Source: Verrucomicrobiia bacterium (GTDB lineage: Bacteria > Verrucomicrobiota > Verrucomicrobiia > Limisphaerales > JAUIHU01). Taken from it: a DNA stretch of 8,825 nucleotides. Shown here in pieces: positions 1-7,006 of the stretch (positions are counted from its first letter, which is position 1; each line of letters begins with the position of its first letter). The stretch spans positions 1-8,825 of the forward strand of contig JAUIHU010000154.1 in assembly GCA_030432175.1 (NCBI GenBank). Reading direction: 5' to 3'. The notes beneath the pieces are model-generated. The model was not told the origin of the DNA, searched no databases, and saw only the letters and a list, made by a program, of their open reading frames with translations. The position numbers and the translations under genes are program-made.

Positions 1-7
1 CAGACGC

Positions 8-496
8 TTGATGATTGGCGGAGATAATTGGACGATGGAAGAAACATTTGGAAGTTTGCTGACGGTGAAGGAGCAGATGGCGAAGACTCTGGATGAAAAA
101 ATTCAGGCTGGCGAAATGATAGAACGACAGGCTATGGATTGGGCTTCAGGAATGCTTTCCGAGAATGCAAAGGAATTTTTAAATGCCGATGTGAATGACG
201 TTCAACGACCAGGCGTGTCGATGGACGGGGTTCTGGACATGCATGGTTTTCGTCCTCAGGACTGCTCTTCATTAGTTCAGGAATTTCTGCAGTCTTGTCG
301 GTCCGATGGAATGCGAGAAGTCCGGCTGATCCATGGAAAGGGAACAGGAACATTGAAACGGGGTGTGCATGCTTTGCTTAGAAAACTGGATTACGTTGAA
401 AGATTCTCAGAAGCCGGCGCGCATCATGGATCCTGGGGGGCAACAATCGTTCGTCTTCTTCCCGCAAATGATACAGATAGAGACCAAAATCACTAA
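8..496 (+). CDS. Smr-domain (MutS2 C-terminal type) protein, possibly 5'-truncated
   Basis: The C-terminal half is a Smr domain, the small nuclease/nucleic-acid-binding fold found at the end of MutS2 and in stand-alone proteins such as E. coli YdaL. Three family motifs are visible: LDMHG (about residues 76-80), HGKGTG (109-114) and the closing GATIV (144-148). The first ~70 residues are charged and probably helical (KEQMAKTLDEKIQAGEMIERQ) and I do not recognise them. The start is uncertain. The frame is open to the window edge (codons AGA CGC at 2-7), a TTG lies at 8, ATGs lie at 11 and 35, and a GGAG at 20-23 precedes the ATG at 35 by 11 bases. It could therefore be a 150-160 aa stand-alone Smr protein or the tail of a longer one. 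No MutS2 ATPase or coiled-coil sequence is visible. The family is confident; the exact role (nuclease on branched DNA, or RNA/ribosome-linked cleavage) cannot be read from this. Confidence 0.85.
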   Translation: MMIGGDNWTMEETFGSLLTVKEQMAKTLDEKIQAGEMIERQAMDWASGMLSENAKEFLNADVNDVQRPGVSMDGVLDMHGFRPQDCSSLVQEFLQSCRSDGMREVRLIHGKGTGTLKRGVHALLRKLDYVERFSEAGAHHGSWGATIVRLLPANDTDRDQNH

Positions 497-523
497 ATAA
501 TTTCAGATTTTTTGTTTTTCCAG

Positions 524-551
524 TTGCCAAATGAGCATTTCGTTATAGGAT
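524..551 (+). promoter_or_regulatory. Putative sigma70-type promoter for tRNA-Gln
   Basis: TTGCCA (524-529, five of six matches to TTGACA) and TAGGAT (546-551, four of six to TATAAT) are separated by 16 bases and lie about 15 bases before the tRNA. The surrounding 497-566 gap is AT-rich and has no gene. The site was found by eye only. An overlapping TATAGG at 544-549 would leave too short a spacer. Confidence 0.35.
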
Positions 552-566
552 CTTTGCCGTTCGGTT

Positions 567-640
567 TGTCCGATGGTGTAATGGTAGCACAGCGCTCTTT
601 GGAAGCGTTAGTCATGGTTCGAATCCATGTCGGACAACCA
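567..640 (+). tRNA. tRNA-Gln (anticodon TTG)
   Basis: A full cloverleaf can be folded by hand. The acceptor stem pairs TGTCCGA (567-573) with TCGGACA (630-636) in seven Watson-Crick pairs. The D arm pairs GTGT with GCAC around the AATGGTA loop. The anticodon stem GCGCT/AGCGT (592-596/604-608) carries the loop CTTTGGA, giving anticodon TTG at 599-601, which reads CAA/CAG glutamine codons. The T arm is CATGG-TTCGAAT-CCATG (613-629). The discriminator is A637 and CCA is encoded at 638-640. The first pair is T-A, as in E. coli tRNA-Gln. A run of six Ts (642-647) directly follows CCA and may help end transcription. A spurious opposite-strand reading frame over this gene was ignored. Confidence 0.96.
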
Positions 641-733
641 CTTTTTTCTTCCCCCGAAAACATCTCAAGCTGAATATCAACACATTTTCTAAAATAAGTT
701 GTCCTGGAGCTTCCTTTTGTTGATGATCCTTGA

Positions 734-1651
734 ATGATCTCCAATTTTTTAGAACCACTGACAAAATTGCTGCAATTCAGCAGTTTCCAAATCCATACGA
801 CCCTCTTTGCCCTGGCCTTTTCCGGTTTGAACTCGATGGCATTGGATCACTCCCCTGACATCAAAGTCATGAGCTTCAACATACGCTACGGAGCTGCTAA
901 TGATGGAGATAACAGCTGGAAGTACCGCACTGATCTGGTAGTCGATACCATTGAAAATTTCGAACCTGATTTATTGGGATGTCAGGAAGCATTGGATTTT
1001 CAGGTAAGGTTTTTGCAGGAAGCATTGCCTGGTTATGCAATGCACGGAGTAGGCAGAGATGATGGAAAAACCAAGGGAGAGTATGCGCCAATTTATTACA
1101 AAACAGCTCGCTTTAATCTGGTTGATTCCGGGCATTACTGGTTGAGCGAAACTCCAGATGTGCCGGGCAGTAAAAACTGGGATGCAGCCATTACTCGCAT
1201 GGTGTCATGGGTTGTTCTTGAAGATAAGCAAAATAACTACTCACGATTCATCTTTGCCAATACCCATTTCGATCATGTTGGAAGAACAGCGAGGCACGAG
1301 TCAGCAAAATTGATCCGGGCAATGTACGAAACTCAAGGGGAAGGAATGCCAGCCATTTTGACTGGAGATTTTAATGCCGGAGAAAACTCATCCCCTTATC
1401 AGGCATTGGTCAAAGGCTCCTCAGCCAATGCACAGCCCATGCTGGATACTTACCGTCAAGTCAATCCTGAAACATTAGAAGGAGAAGGCACTTTCGGAGG
1501 TTGGGTCGGACGTACTTCAGGAGCCCGCATTGACTGGGTCTTGACAACACCTCACTTCATCACTGTGAACGCCATGATTGATCACACCAATATCAACGGA
1601 AAATACCCGTCCGATCACTTCCCTGTTGAAGCTGTGGTCCGATTAAAATGA
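734..1651 (+). CDS. Exported endonuclease/exonuclease/phosphatase (EEP) family hydrolase
   Basis: This is a metal-dependent phosphodiesterase/phosphatase of the DNase I/exonuclease III/inositol-phosphatase fold. The signature residues appear in order: N49 in SFNIRYG, E85 in CQEA, H178 and D180 in NTHFDH, D212 and N214 in TGDFNA, D267 in RIDW, and the closing SDH (293-295). The catalytic set looks complete, so the enzyme should be active. The N-terminus looks like a signal peptide: hydrophobic TTLFALAFSGL (22-32) followed by SMA|L, a plausible signal peptidase I site after residue 36, so it probably acts in the periplasm or outside the cell. The substrate is unknown; members close in style are annotated only as EEP proteins. 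ATG 734 has no Shine-Dalgarno within normal distance. The gene has no operon partner: tRNA-Gln lies upstream, and comEC converges on it with a 35-base gap lacking an obvious terminator hairpin. Confidence 0.9.
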   Translation: MISNFLEPLTKLLQFSSFQIHTTLFALAFSGLNSMALDHSPDIKVMSFNIRYGAANDGDNSWKYRTDLVVDTIENFEPDLLGCQEALDFQVRFLQEALPGYAMHGVGRDDGKTKGEYAPIYYKTARFNLVDSGHYWLSETPDVPGSKNWDAAITRMVSWVVLEDKQNNYSRFIFANTHFDHVGRTARHESAKLIRAMYETQGEGMPAILTGDFNAGENSSPYQALVKGSSANAQPMLDTYRQVNPETLEGEGTFGGWVGRTSGARIDWVLTTPHFITVNAMIDHTNINGKYPSDHFPVEAVVRLK

Positions 1652-1686
1652 TGGTTCAGATTTCACTTTTTCAGCTTTATGTTTAA

Positions 1687-4170
1687 TTAATCAACGGGAT
1701 GAATCTGGAGTTTGCCATTTCGAATCTCCAACTCCAGACTTCCCGTTTCCTGGGTGTCATAAACTCTCGAAATCCCAGCTGCTTTCAAAATTCTTAACTT
1801 TACGGAATCAGGTGTCGCCTGATAAGCCGGATAGCCTCCTGAATTCAGAATGATCCAATCCGGATGAAAAGTTCGTATCAGATTAGTTTTTAAATGGCTC
1901 ATGTCGCTGTTCGAACTGGCAATGATCACATCCACTTTCAAATCCGAATAACGCTCCAGAAATTTTGACTGCGCCATTCCGGACATATCTGAAAGAATCA
2001 GGATCCCTGCCCCAGCCTGATTGCTTTTGGGTTCAATATAGAGCGCCAGCGGACTAAAATCAGCAGATATGGTTTTGTATTCTTCTGGATCCAAAATCAT
2101 CGGTGAAAGAACCCTGACTCCAGGGCCTATCCAGTCATTGGCCCTCAGTTGACGAACTTCAATTTCAGAACCCGCTTCCTCACTCAACGCCGTTATGTTG
2201 TTTTGAAACTTTCGGTATACGGTGGAGCGGTGGTTGGCATTTGGAAATACAAAATTGCGAGTCTGCCAATCCTCCCAGTTCTCAGCGCCAACTTCATAAT
2301 GAGCTATATCTCCATGGGTGAAGACCCAGGAAGGGATGACGTTGATCCCTTTAGAAGTGAGTAATGGAAGGGCTTCCCGATACCACGAATTCTTTCGACA
2401 TCCGTCTATCATTCGATCATTCGATTCACCTGGAAAATCCATCCAGATCCCATCTCCCGCAGAACAGTTGAATATAAACAAGCGAAGTTCCCCCTTATGC
2501 AAATGTTCAGACCTGTAGCTCGCCAATAAAAGAAATCCACAGAGGCAGAAGTGCATCCAAGGATGGAGATTAATCCATTTCCAACCGGAATCGCTCCAGC
2601 CCCAGACCATCCAGAAGTACCAGACAACCAGAAACCCAAGCCCAGGAGAAGCAACCTGAAAACTAGCCCAATCCATCGAGCCGATCCACTGGCACCATTC
2701 AACCAACAGCTTCATGGTCAGCCAGGCAGTATGATTCATCCATTCGACTCCAGGAAGCCCAAGTGAAGCCAGCAATAATGAACTGGTAATAGATGACAGC
2801 AGGATAGTGACACATGGGAAAATGATGAGGTTCGACAGCAATGAAGCCGGGCTGATGATGTGAAAAAACTGCATCAATAAAGGAGTCGATCCGATGCCCG
2901 CTGCCAGTTGAAAGCAGAGATAAATCAGGATCCAATTCCTGATTTTGCGCAGGAAACCAAACAGAGGTGGACGGCATTCTGAAAAGAGGTCACCGGATGA
3001 TGGACTGACATTCCAGCGGGGCAACCAGATTAAAAGCGAAGCAGTGACCAGGAAAGACAGGTGAAAACCTGGATCGAACAAGCTGGAAGGGTCCCAAATC
3101 AACATGAGAAAGGCCGCGCAACCCAGGGTATTCATTCCGCGGTAAGGGCGTTGAAACAGAATTGAACTGATAGCTACACCCCAGAAAATAGCGGCTCGAA
3201 TGGCTGATGGCTGCCATCCCGTCAAAGCAATATAAGCCCACGTAAACAGCGCCATACCATGAACCCATGTTTTATTGGGAAATCTGAAAGCCTGAAAGAT
3301 CAACGCTCCCAATCCAGTGATAATAGTGATGTGCAATCCACTGATAGCAAACGCATGATAGACCCCTGTTTGTTGAAATAATTCCTTGGTTTCATCATCC
3401 AACCGTTCACGCTCACCCAGAGCCATGGCTCGGATCATTTCGATGATGGGTGCAACTTCAACATCATTATGTTGTCGAACTTCAATCCCGTGTCCCAATA
3501 CCTGACTGGCCCATGTCCGGCGTTGAATCAACCATTGTGAAGTTTGTATTTTTAATCGGCTCCAGAAGGTTAATTTACTGGTTTCAATAAGAACCAGATC
3601 CTCCCATTCCGCCAGAGCCAGATCGTATACGACACCAACACGACGAAGATCTCTGGCTGTTGCTTTATCCTTGATTAAAGAAATATCCTTGAAAACAGGA
3701 CGTATTAGTCCAGATGTTTCAACTTTGTGAATGCAGTACTGGCGAGGATTCCACGCTTGTTCAAACGGACCACTGATGCGCACTCGCACATTCACCTGAC
3801 GCCACTCCTCCTGAGACCTTCTCCTCCAGTTTTTAACATCCAACAGTAAAACATTCTCCTTGTCCGATGGATATATGATTCCCTGAAACTCTGCCCAACA
3901 CGGATTCGATCCAATATCAGATTCTAAAGATAAATTTCCAGGAATCCTGAAATGCAGATCCGCGCTTCCCCAACCGGTAAGGAGTCCAAAGAAAAAAAGT
4001 TGTGAGGGAGATGAAAATCGAGTCTTGAGGAAGTATCCTTGTAAAATAATAATTCCTGAAACTCCTAAATAGCAACCCTCACGGTGAAACGTCCCCGATT
4101 CAGAAAGTAAAATCGCCACACCTGCGCCCGTAGCCAGACAAAACGCAGGCGCTGCTAGTAAAAAACACAT
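1687..4170 (-). CDS. comEC: ComEC/Rec2 family DNA internalisation channel
   Basis: This is an inner-membrane protein that carries single-stranded DNA into the cytoplasm during natural transformation. In order: N-terminal hydrophobic helices (about 1-45 and 57-70), a soluble DUF4131/OB-like stretch (about 75-200), the polytopic Competence domain (about 240-525) and a metallo-beta-lactamase-like C-terminal domain (about 560-827). The Competence domain has the hallmark HAFAISGLH (272-280), ALTGWQPSAIRAAIFW (315-330) and DPGFHLSF (366-373). The 827 aa length is normal for three-domain ComEC proteins. In the C-terminal domain the first-strand region (FNCSAGDG) and HGDIAH (619-624) are recognisable. 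The usual aspartate before the last histidine of HxDxDH is alanine, and the later GD and HHGS motifs appear as SDMS and ASSN, so nuclease activity is doubtful. An AGGAGGT seven bases ahead fixes the ATG start at 4170. No other competence gene is in the window. Confidence 0.92.
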   Translation of the reverse strand: MCFLLAAPAFCLATGAGVAILLSESGTFHREGCYLGVSGIIILQGYFLKTRFSSPSQLFFFGLLTGWGSADLHFRIPGNLSLESDIGSNPCWAEFQGIIYPSDKENVLLLDVKNWRRRSQEEWRQVNVRVRISGPFEQAWNPRQYCIHKVETSGLIRPVFKDISLIKDKATARDLRRVGVVYDLALAEWEDLVLIETSKLTFWSRLKIQTSQWLIQRRTWASQVLGHGIEVRQHNDVEVAPIIEMIRAMALGERERLDDETKELFQQTGVYHAFAISGLHITIITGLGALIFQAFRFPNKTWVHGMALFTWAYIALTGWQPSAIRAAIFWGVAISSILFQRPYRGMNTLGCAAFLMLIWDPSSLFDPGFHLSFLVTASLLIWLPRWNVSPSSGDLFSECRPPLFGFLRKIRNWILIYLCFQLAAGIGSTPLLMQFFHIISPASLLSNLIIFPCVTILLSSITSSLLLASLGLPGVEWMNHTAWLTMKLLVEWCQWIGSMDWASFQVASPGLGFLVVWYFWMVWGWSDSGWKWINLHPWMHFCLCGFLLLASYRSEHLHKGELRLFIFNCSAGDGIWMDFPGESNDRMIDGCRKNSWYREALPLLTSKGINVIPSWVFTHGDIAHYEVGAENWEDWQTRNFVFPNANHRSTVYRKFQNNITALSEEAGSEIEVRQLRANDWIGPGVRVLSPMILDPEEYKTISADFSPLALYIEPKSNQAGAGILILSDMSGMAQSKFLERYSDLKVDVIIASSNSDMSHLKTNLIRTFHPDWIILNSGGYPAYQATPDSVKLRILKAAGISRVYDTQETGSLELEIRNGKLQIHPVD

Positions 4171-4177
4171 TTGAATG

Positions 4178-4184
4178 ACCTCCT
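4178..4184 (-). promoter_or_regulatory. Strong Shine-Dalgarno of comEC
   Basis: On the minus strand AGGAGGT is followed by seven bases and then ATG (4170-4168). This near-perfect anti-16S match decides the comEC start and shows that the organism uses Shine-Dalgarno initiation at least for some genes. Confidence 0.85.
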
Positions 4185-4224
4185 AAAGTTGACAGAAAAA
4201 ATGTTTTTCGCCGGTTTTAAGACA

Positions 4225-4243
4225 TTAAAGTAGCGAGCTTTAA
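4225..4243. promoter_or_regulatory. Dyad in the comEC/alkylation-repair divergent spacer
   Basis: TTAAAG (4225-4230) and CTTTAA (4238-4243) are inverted copies around a 7-base centre. They lie in the AT-rich 142-base spacer (4171-4312) between two divergently transcribed genes. This is where an operator shared by two promoters would be expected, and a TTTAAT on the minus strand overlaps the dyad as a possible -10 for comEC. The arms are short and AT-only apart from one pair, so chance is a real possibility. I see no convincing -35/-10 pair for either gene. Confidence 0.2.
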
Positions 4244-4312
4244 CATCAGGCTGAAACATTATTAAATTGGTTTTAAATTGAAATTTTGTCAACAAACCGC
4301 CTTCCTGAAAAT

Positions 4313-5017
4313 ATGAATACCTCGGAAATATTAGATTTTCTGAAACTGAAAGGGTCTGAAAGTTACAAGAAAATTTTGTTACGCCATGGAGCCCAGGAGC
4401 CATGTTTGGGTGTCAAGATTTCAGATTTGAAGGTTATTTCAAAAAAAGTGAAAAAGGATTATGAGCTTTCACTCGAGCTTTTTGATACTGGCATCTATGA
4501 CGCGCAATATTTGGCGGGGCTAATCGCAGATGATGCCCGGATGTCTAAGTCTGATTTGCAGAGCTGGGTGGAAAATGCCTCATCACCAATTGCGGGTTCC
4601 ACAATTGCCTGGGTAACCACGGGGAGCGCGTTCGGTTTTCAAATGGCTGAAAAATGGATTCGGTCTAAAAAGCCCATTCAAAAAATTGCAGGTTGGGCAA
4701 CTTTAAGTTGCCTGGTCTCGGTCATTCAGGATGAAAAACTGGACTTGAAGCGTATGGAAGAACTGATGCTTCAAGTTCATCAGGATATTTTGAAGTCTGA
4801 AGACCGGGTGAAATATCAGATGCTCTTTTTCATAATCTCAGTGGGTATTTATGTTCAGCCACTCTTGATTCCAGCAAAAAGAATAGCAGAAGAAATTGGA
4901 CAGGTTGAGGTGGATATGGGTGAAACCGCATGTCAGATACCAGATCCTGTTGCTTATATTAAGAAAGTGGAAAAGCGAGGAACTATTGGAAAGAAAAGAA
5001 AAAAAGTAAAATGCTAG
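4313..5017 (+). CDS. DNA alkylation repair family protein (AlkD-like HEAT repeats)
   Basis: This 234 aa protein of the DNA_alkylation/AlkD-like family is built of helical HEAT-like repeats that wrap around DNA. Family features seen are EPCLGVKISDLKVISKKVKKD (about 29-49), the helix ELFDTGIYDAQYLAGLIADD (55-74), WVENASS (85-91), DRVKYQM (164-170), GQVEVDMGETAC (196-207) and the basic C-terminal tail GKKRKKVKC. In B. cereus AlkD the 7-alkylpurine glycosylase needs a Trp/Asp pair and an Arg. The matching stretches here read SSPIAGSTIAW and IQKIAGWATL and appear to lack them, as I recall for a related bacterial subfamily. It may bind DNA without base excision, so I give no gene symbol. ATG 4313 was preferred over an in-frame TTG at 4286 because family members start close to this 'M(N/T)xxEIL' motif. 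No Shine-Dalgarno is visible. It is divergent from comEC and convergent with pckG. Confidence 0.85.
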   Translation: MNTSEILDFLKLKGSESYKKILLRHGAQEPCLGVKISDLKVISKKVKKDYELSLELFDTGIYDAQYLAGLIADDARMSKSDLQSWVENASSPIAGSTIAWVTTGSAFGFQMAEKWIRSKKPIQKIAGWATLSCLVSVIQDEKLDLKRMEELMLQVHQDILKSEDRVKYQMLFFIISVGIYVQPLLIPAKRIAEEIGQVEVDMGETACQIPDPVAYIKKVEKRGTIGKKRKKVKC

Positions 5018-5073
5018 CAGAGGATGAACCAGTCAAATCGATGAATCTTCTGGTGTTTGCTTAAAATGCGTCA

Positions 5074-5127
5074 TAAGTGGAGACTAAACGGGCTATGGAA
5101 TACCGCAGTCCATTTAGTCATCATTTG
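5074..5127 (+). other. Long imperfect hairpin/palindrome after the AlkD-like gene
   Basis: Bases 5074-5098 pair with 5103-5127 around an AATA loop: 22 of 25 positions pair on the plus-strand RNA, five of them G-U, with three mismatches. The best blocks are GACTAAA/TTTAGTC (5082-5088/5113-5119) and GGGCT/AGTCC (5090-5094/5107-5111). It lies in the 134-base gap between two convergent genes, where a terminator is expected, but no T-run follows on the plus strand and only a short TTTT on the minus strand. It could be a factor-dependent terminator or mRNA end-stabiliser, a small structured RNA, or a REP/MITE-like dispersed palindrome. The G-U pairs favour function as plus-strand RNA. Confidence 0.55.
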
Positions 5128-5151
5128 ATGTAATTACCTATACCAAGCAGT

Positions 5152-6924
5152 CTACAACCTCGATATCAGCAGCTCTCGCTGGAAGATCATTTCCTTCGGC
5201 AGGTGTGGATAGAGTTTCATAAACAACTCATCCTGCGATATGACTTCCTTCTTCCATGCCTGCAAATCAATATTCTGCAATTCGTCAAACTGATCTCTTG
5301 TAAATCCTTGCAGTCCTTCCAAGTCAAAGTCTGCAGAATCAGGAATCCAGCCCAGTGGCGTTTCATGGGCATTGGAGCGGCCTCGGCAACGGTCAATGAT
5401 CCACTTCAATACCCGCATGTTTTCTCCATAACCCGGCCAGATAAATTTCCCTTCTTCATCTTTTCTGAACCAGTTTACGTGGAAAATACGGGGTGGAAAC
5501 TGAATCTTGTGCCGCATGCTGAGCCAGTGCGCAAAATAATCTCCCATGTCATATCCGCAGAAAGGCAACATGGCCATTGGATCCCTCCGAACCTGTCCCA
5601 TTCCACCCACTGCGGCTGCAGTCATTTCAGATCCAACCGTAGCGCCAATAAATACACCATGGATCCAATTGAATGCCTGGAAGACGAGAGGTATCGTTGT
5701 GGCTCGTCGACCTCCGAAGATAATCGCGCTGATTGGAACACCTTCCGGATCATTAACTTCCGGAGCCAGATCCGGGTTATTCGCCATTGGGGCTGTGAAA
5801 CGGCTGTTTGGATGAGCTGCTTTTTCGCCGGATTCAGGTGACCAGGGATTTCCCTTCCAATCAATGGTTCCTTGCGGCGCCGGATCATCCATGCCTTCCC
5901 ACCACACATCACCATCTGGAGTCAGAGCGACATTGGTAAAAATCGTATCCTTCTGGATCGTTTTCATCGCATTCGGATTCGATTTGTAGTTCGTTCCGGG
6001 CGCTACTCCAAAATAACCGGCTTCAGGATTAATGGCGTATAATCGGCCATCACTTCCAGGTTTCATCCATGAAATATCATCTCCCACAGTCCAGATTTTC
6101 CACCCTTTGTACTTTGCGGGAGGAATCAACATGGCAAAGTTGGTTTTCCCACATGCGCTAGGGAAAGCCGCCGCAACATAAGTTTTTTCACCTTCTGGTG
6201 ACTCCACTCCAAGGATCAGCATGTGCTCAGCCATCCAGCCTTCGCGTCGACCGAGATAAGAAGCGATTCGAAGTCCAAGACATTTCTTACCCAAAAGCAC
6301 ATTCCCGCCATAGCCAGATCCTAAAGAGATGATGGTATTGTCCTGAGGAAAATGGCAAATGAAACGGCGGTCAGGGCTCAGGTCGAGCGTGGAATGGAGT
6401 CCTTTGTTAAAATGGTCACTGTCGCCCAGATGTTCGAGAGCTACTTTCCCCATGCGGCTCATGATGCGCATGTTCAGAGCTACATAAACAGAATCGGTAA
6501 GTTCAACACCCACCATAGAAAGGTCTGATCCGAGTGGTCCCATGAGATATGGGGCCACGTACATGGTTCTGCCTTTCATGCAACCTGAAGCCAGATTCCG
6601 GAGTTTTGCGTACATTTCTTCGGGAGGAGCCCAGTTGTTGGTTGGACCCACTTCTTCTTCTCCTGGCGTGCAGATGAAAGTCAGGTTTTCTACTCGCGCA
6701 ACATCATTAGGATTGGATCGATGGTAATAACAACCTGGGCGTTTTTCCTGATTGAGTGGGATCAATACTCCCTGTTCGACAGCGATTCGCTTCAACTCCA
6801 GATCTTCCTCGTCAGATCCATCCAGCCAGTAAACTGCATCCGGCTGACAAAGTTCGATTTGCTCCTCAATCCATTCGAGTAACGCCTTATTGGAGGGCTT
6901 TCCATTTCCTAATTCTTTCATCAC
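5152..6924 (-). CDS. pckG: Phosphoenolpyruvate carboxykinase (GTP)
   Basis: This cytosolic enzyme interconverts oxaloacetate + GTP with PEP + GDP + CO2 at the entry to gluconeogenesis. It is the GTP-class enzyme, not the unrelated-length ATP class. It carries the P-loop FPSACGKTN (254-262) with the reactive cysteine C258, characteristic of this class, and the kinase-2/metal motif VGDDISWMK (280-288). Also present are the substrate-binding arginine in NDVARVE (R77), GSGYGGN (202-208), K213/K214, H234, GGRRATTIPLV (404-414) and FHVNWFRK (481-488). At 590 aa it is full length. The first codon is GTG at 6924 with ATG directly after it at 6921; either could be used, and there is no Shine-Dalgarno. 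The aldolase-family gene lies 82 bases upstream on the same strand with no terminator between, so co-transcription is possible. A TTTAAT at 6936-6931 could be a -10 for a separate pckG promoter. No key residue is missing. Confidence 0.97.
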   Translation of the reverse strand: MMKELGNGKPSNKALLEWIEEQIELCQPDAVYWLDGSDEEDLELKRIAVEQGVLIPLNQEKRPGCYYHRSNPNDVARVENLTFICTPGEEEVGPTNNWAPPEEMYAKLRNLASGCMKGRTMYVAPYLMGPLGSDLSMVGVELTDSVYVALNMRIMSRMGKVALEHLGDSDHFNKGLHSTLDLSPDRRFICHFPQDNTIISLGSGYGGNVLLGKKCLGLRIASYLGRREGWMAEHMLILGVESPEGEKTYVAAAFPSACGKTNFAMLIPPAKYKGWKIWTVGDDISWMKPGSDGRLYAINPEAGYFGVAPGTNYKSNPNAMKTIQKDTIFTNVALTPDGDVWWEGMDDPAPQGTIDWKGNPWSPESGEKAAHPNSRFTAPMANNPDLAPEVNDPEGVPISAIIFGGRRATTIPLVFQAFNWIHGVFIGATVGSEMTAAAVGGMGQVRRDPMAMLPFCGYDMGDYFAHWLSMRHKIQFPPRIFHVNWFRKDEEGKFIWPGYGENMRVLKWIIDRCRGRSNAHETPLGWIPDSADFDLEGLQGFTRDQFDELQNIDLQAWKKEVISQDELFMKLYPHLPKEMIFQRELLISRL

Positions 6925-7006
6925 ATTTTGATTAAACCGCTTTTTACTTCAGATAGCTAACCCTCAGTTGTTCTTTTGTTTACATTTCGAGTCTTTTTTA
7001 ACGCGT

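Noticed and set aside
567..733. tRNA-Gln as an attachment site of an integrated element
   Set aside because: No integrase, no direct repeat of the tRNA 3' end elsewhere in the window, and the flanking genes look chromosomal.
723..737. Four-codon leader ORF (ATG ATC CTT GAA TGA) whose stop overlaps the EEP gene's ATG
   Set aside because: The overlap looks like translational coupling, but an ORF this short is easily random and its nearest GGAG (706-709) is 13 bases away.
493..744. 83-codon minus-strand reading frame across the tRNA region
   Set aside because: It lies antisense to tRNA-Gln; its CPTWIRTMT stretch is the usual artefact of translating a tRNA backwards.
1652..1686. Bidirectional terminator between the EEP gene and comEC
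   Set aside because: The 35-base gap is T-rich but contains no stem that I could pair convincingly.
2149..3268. Several short reading frames on both strands inside comEC
   Set aside because: All are out-of-frame or antisense shadows of the continuous 827-codon comEC frame.
5203..5841. 212-codon plus-strand reading frame opposite pckG
   Set aside because: It lies entirely within strongly conserved pckG coding sequence on the other strand and shows no protein family features.
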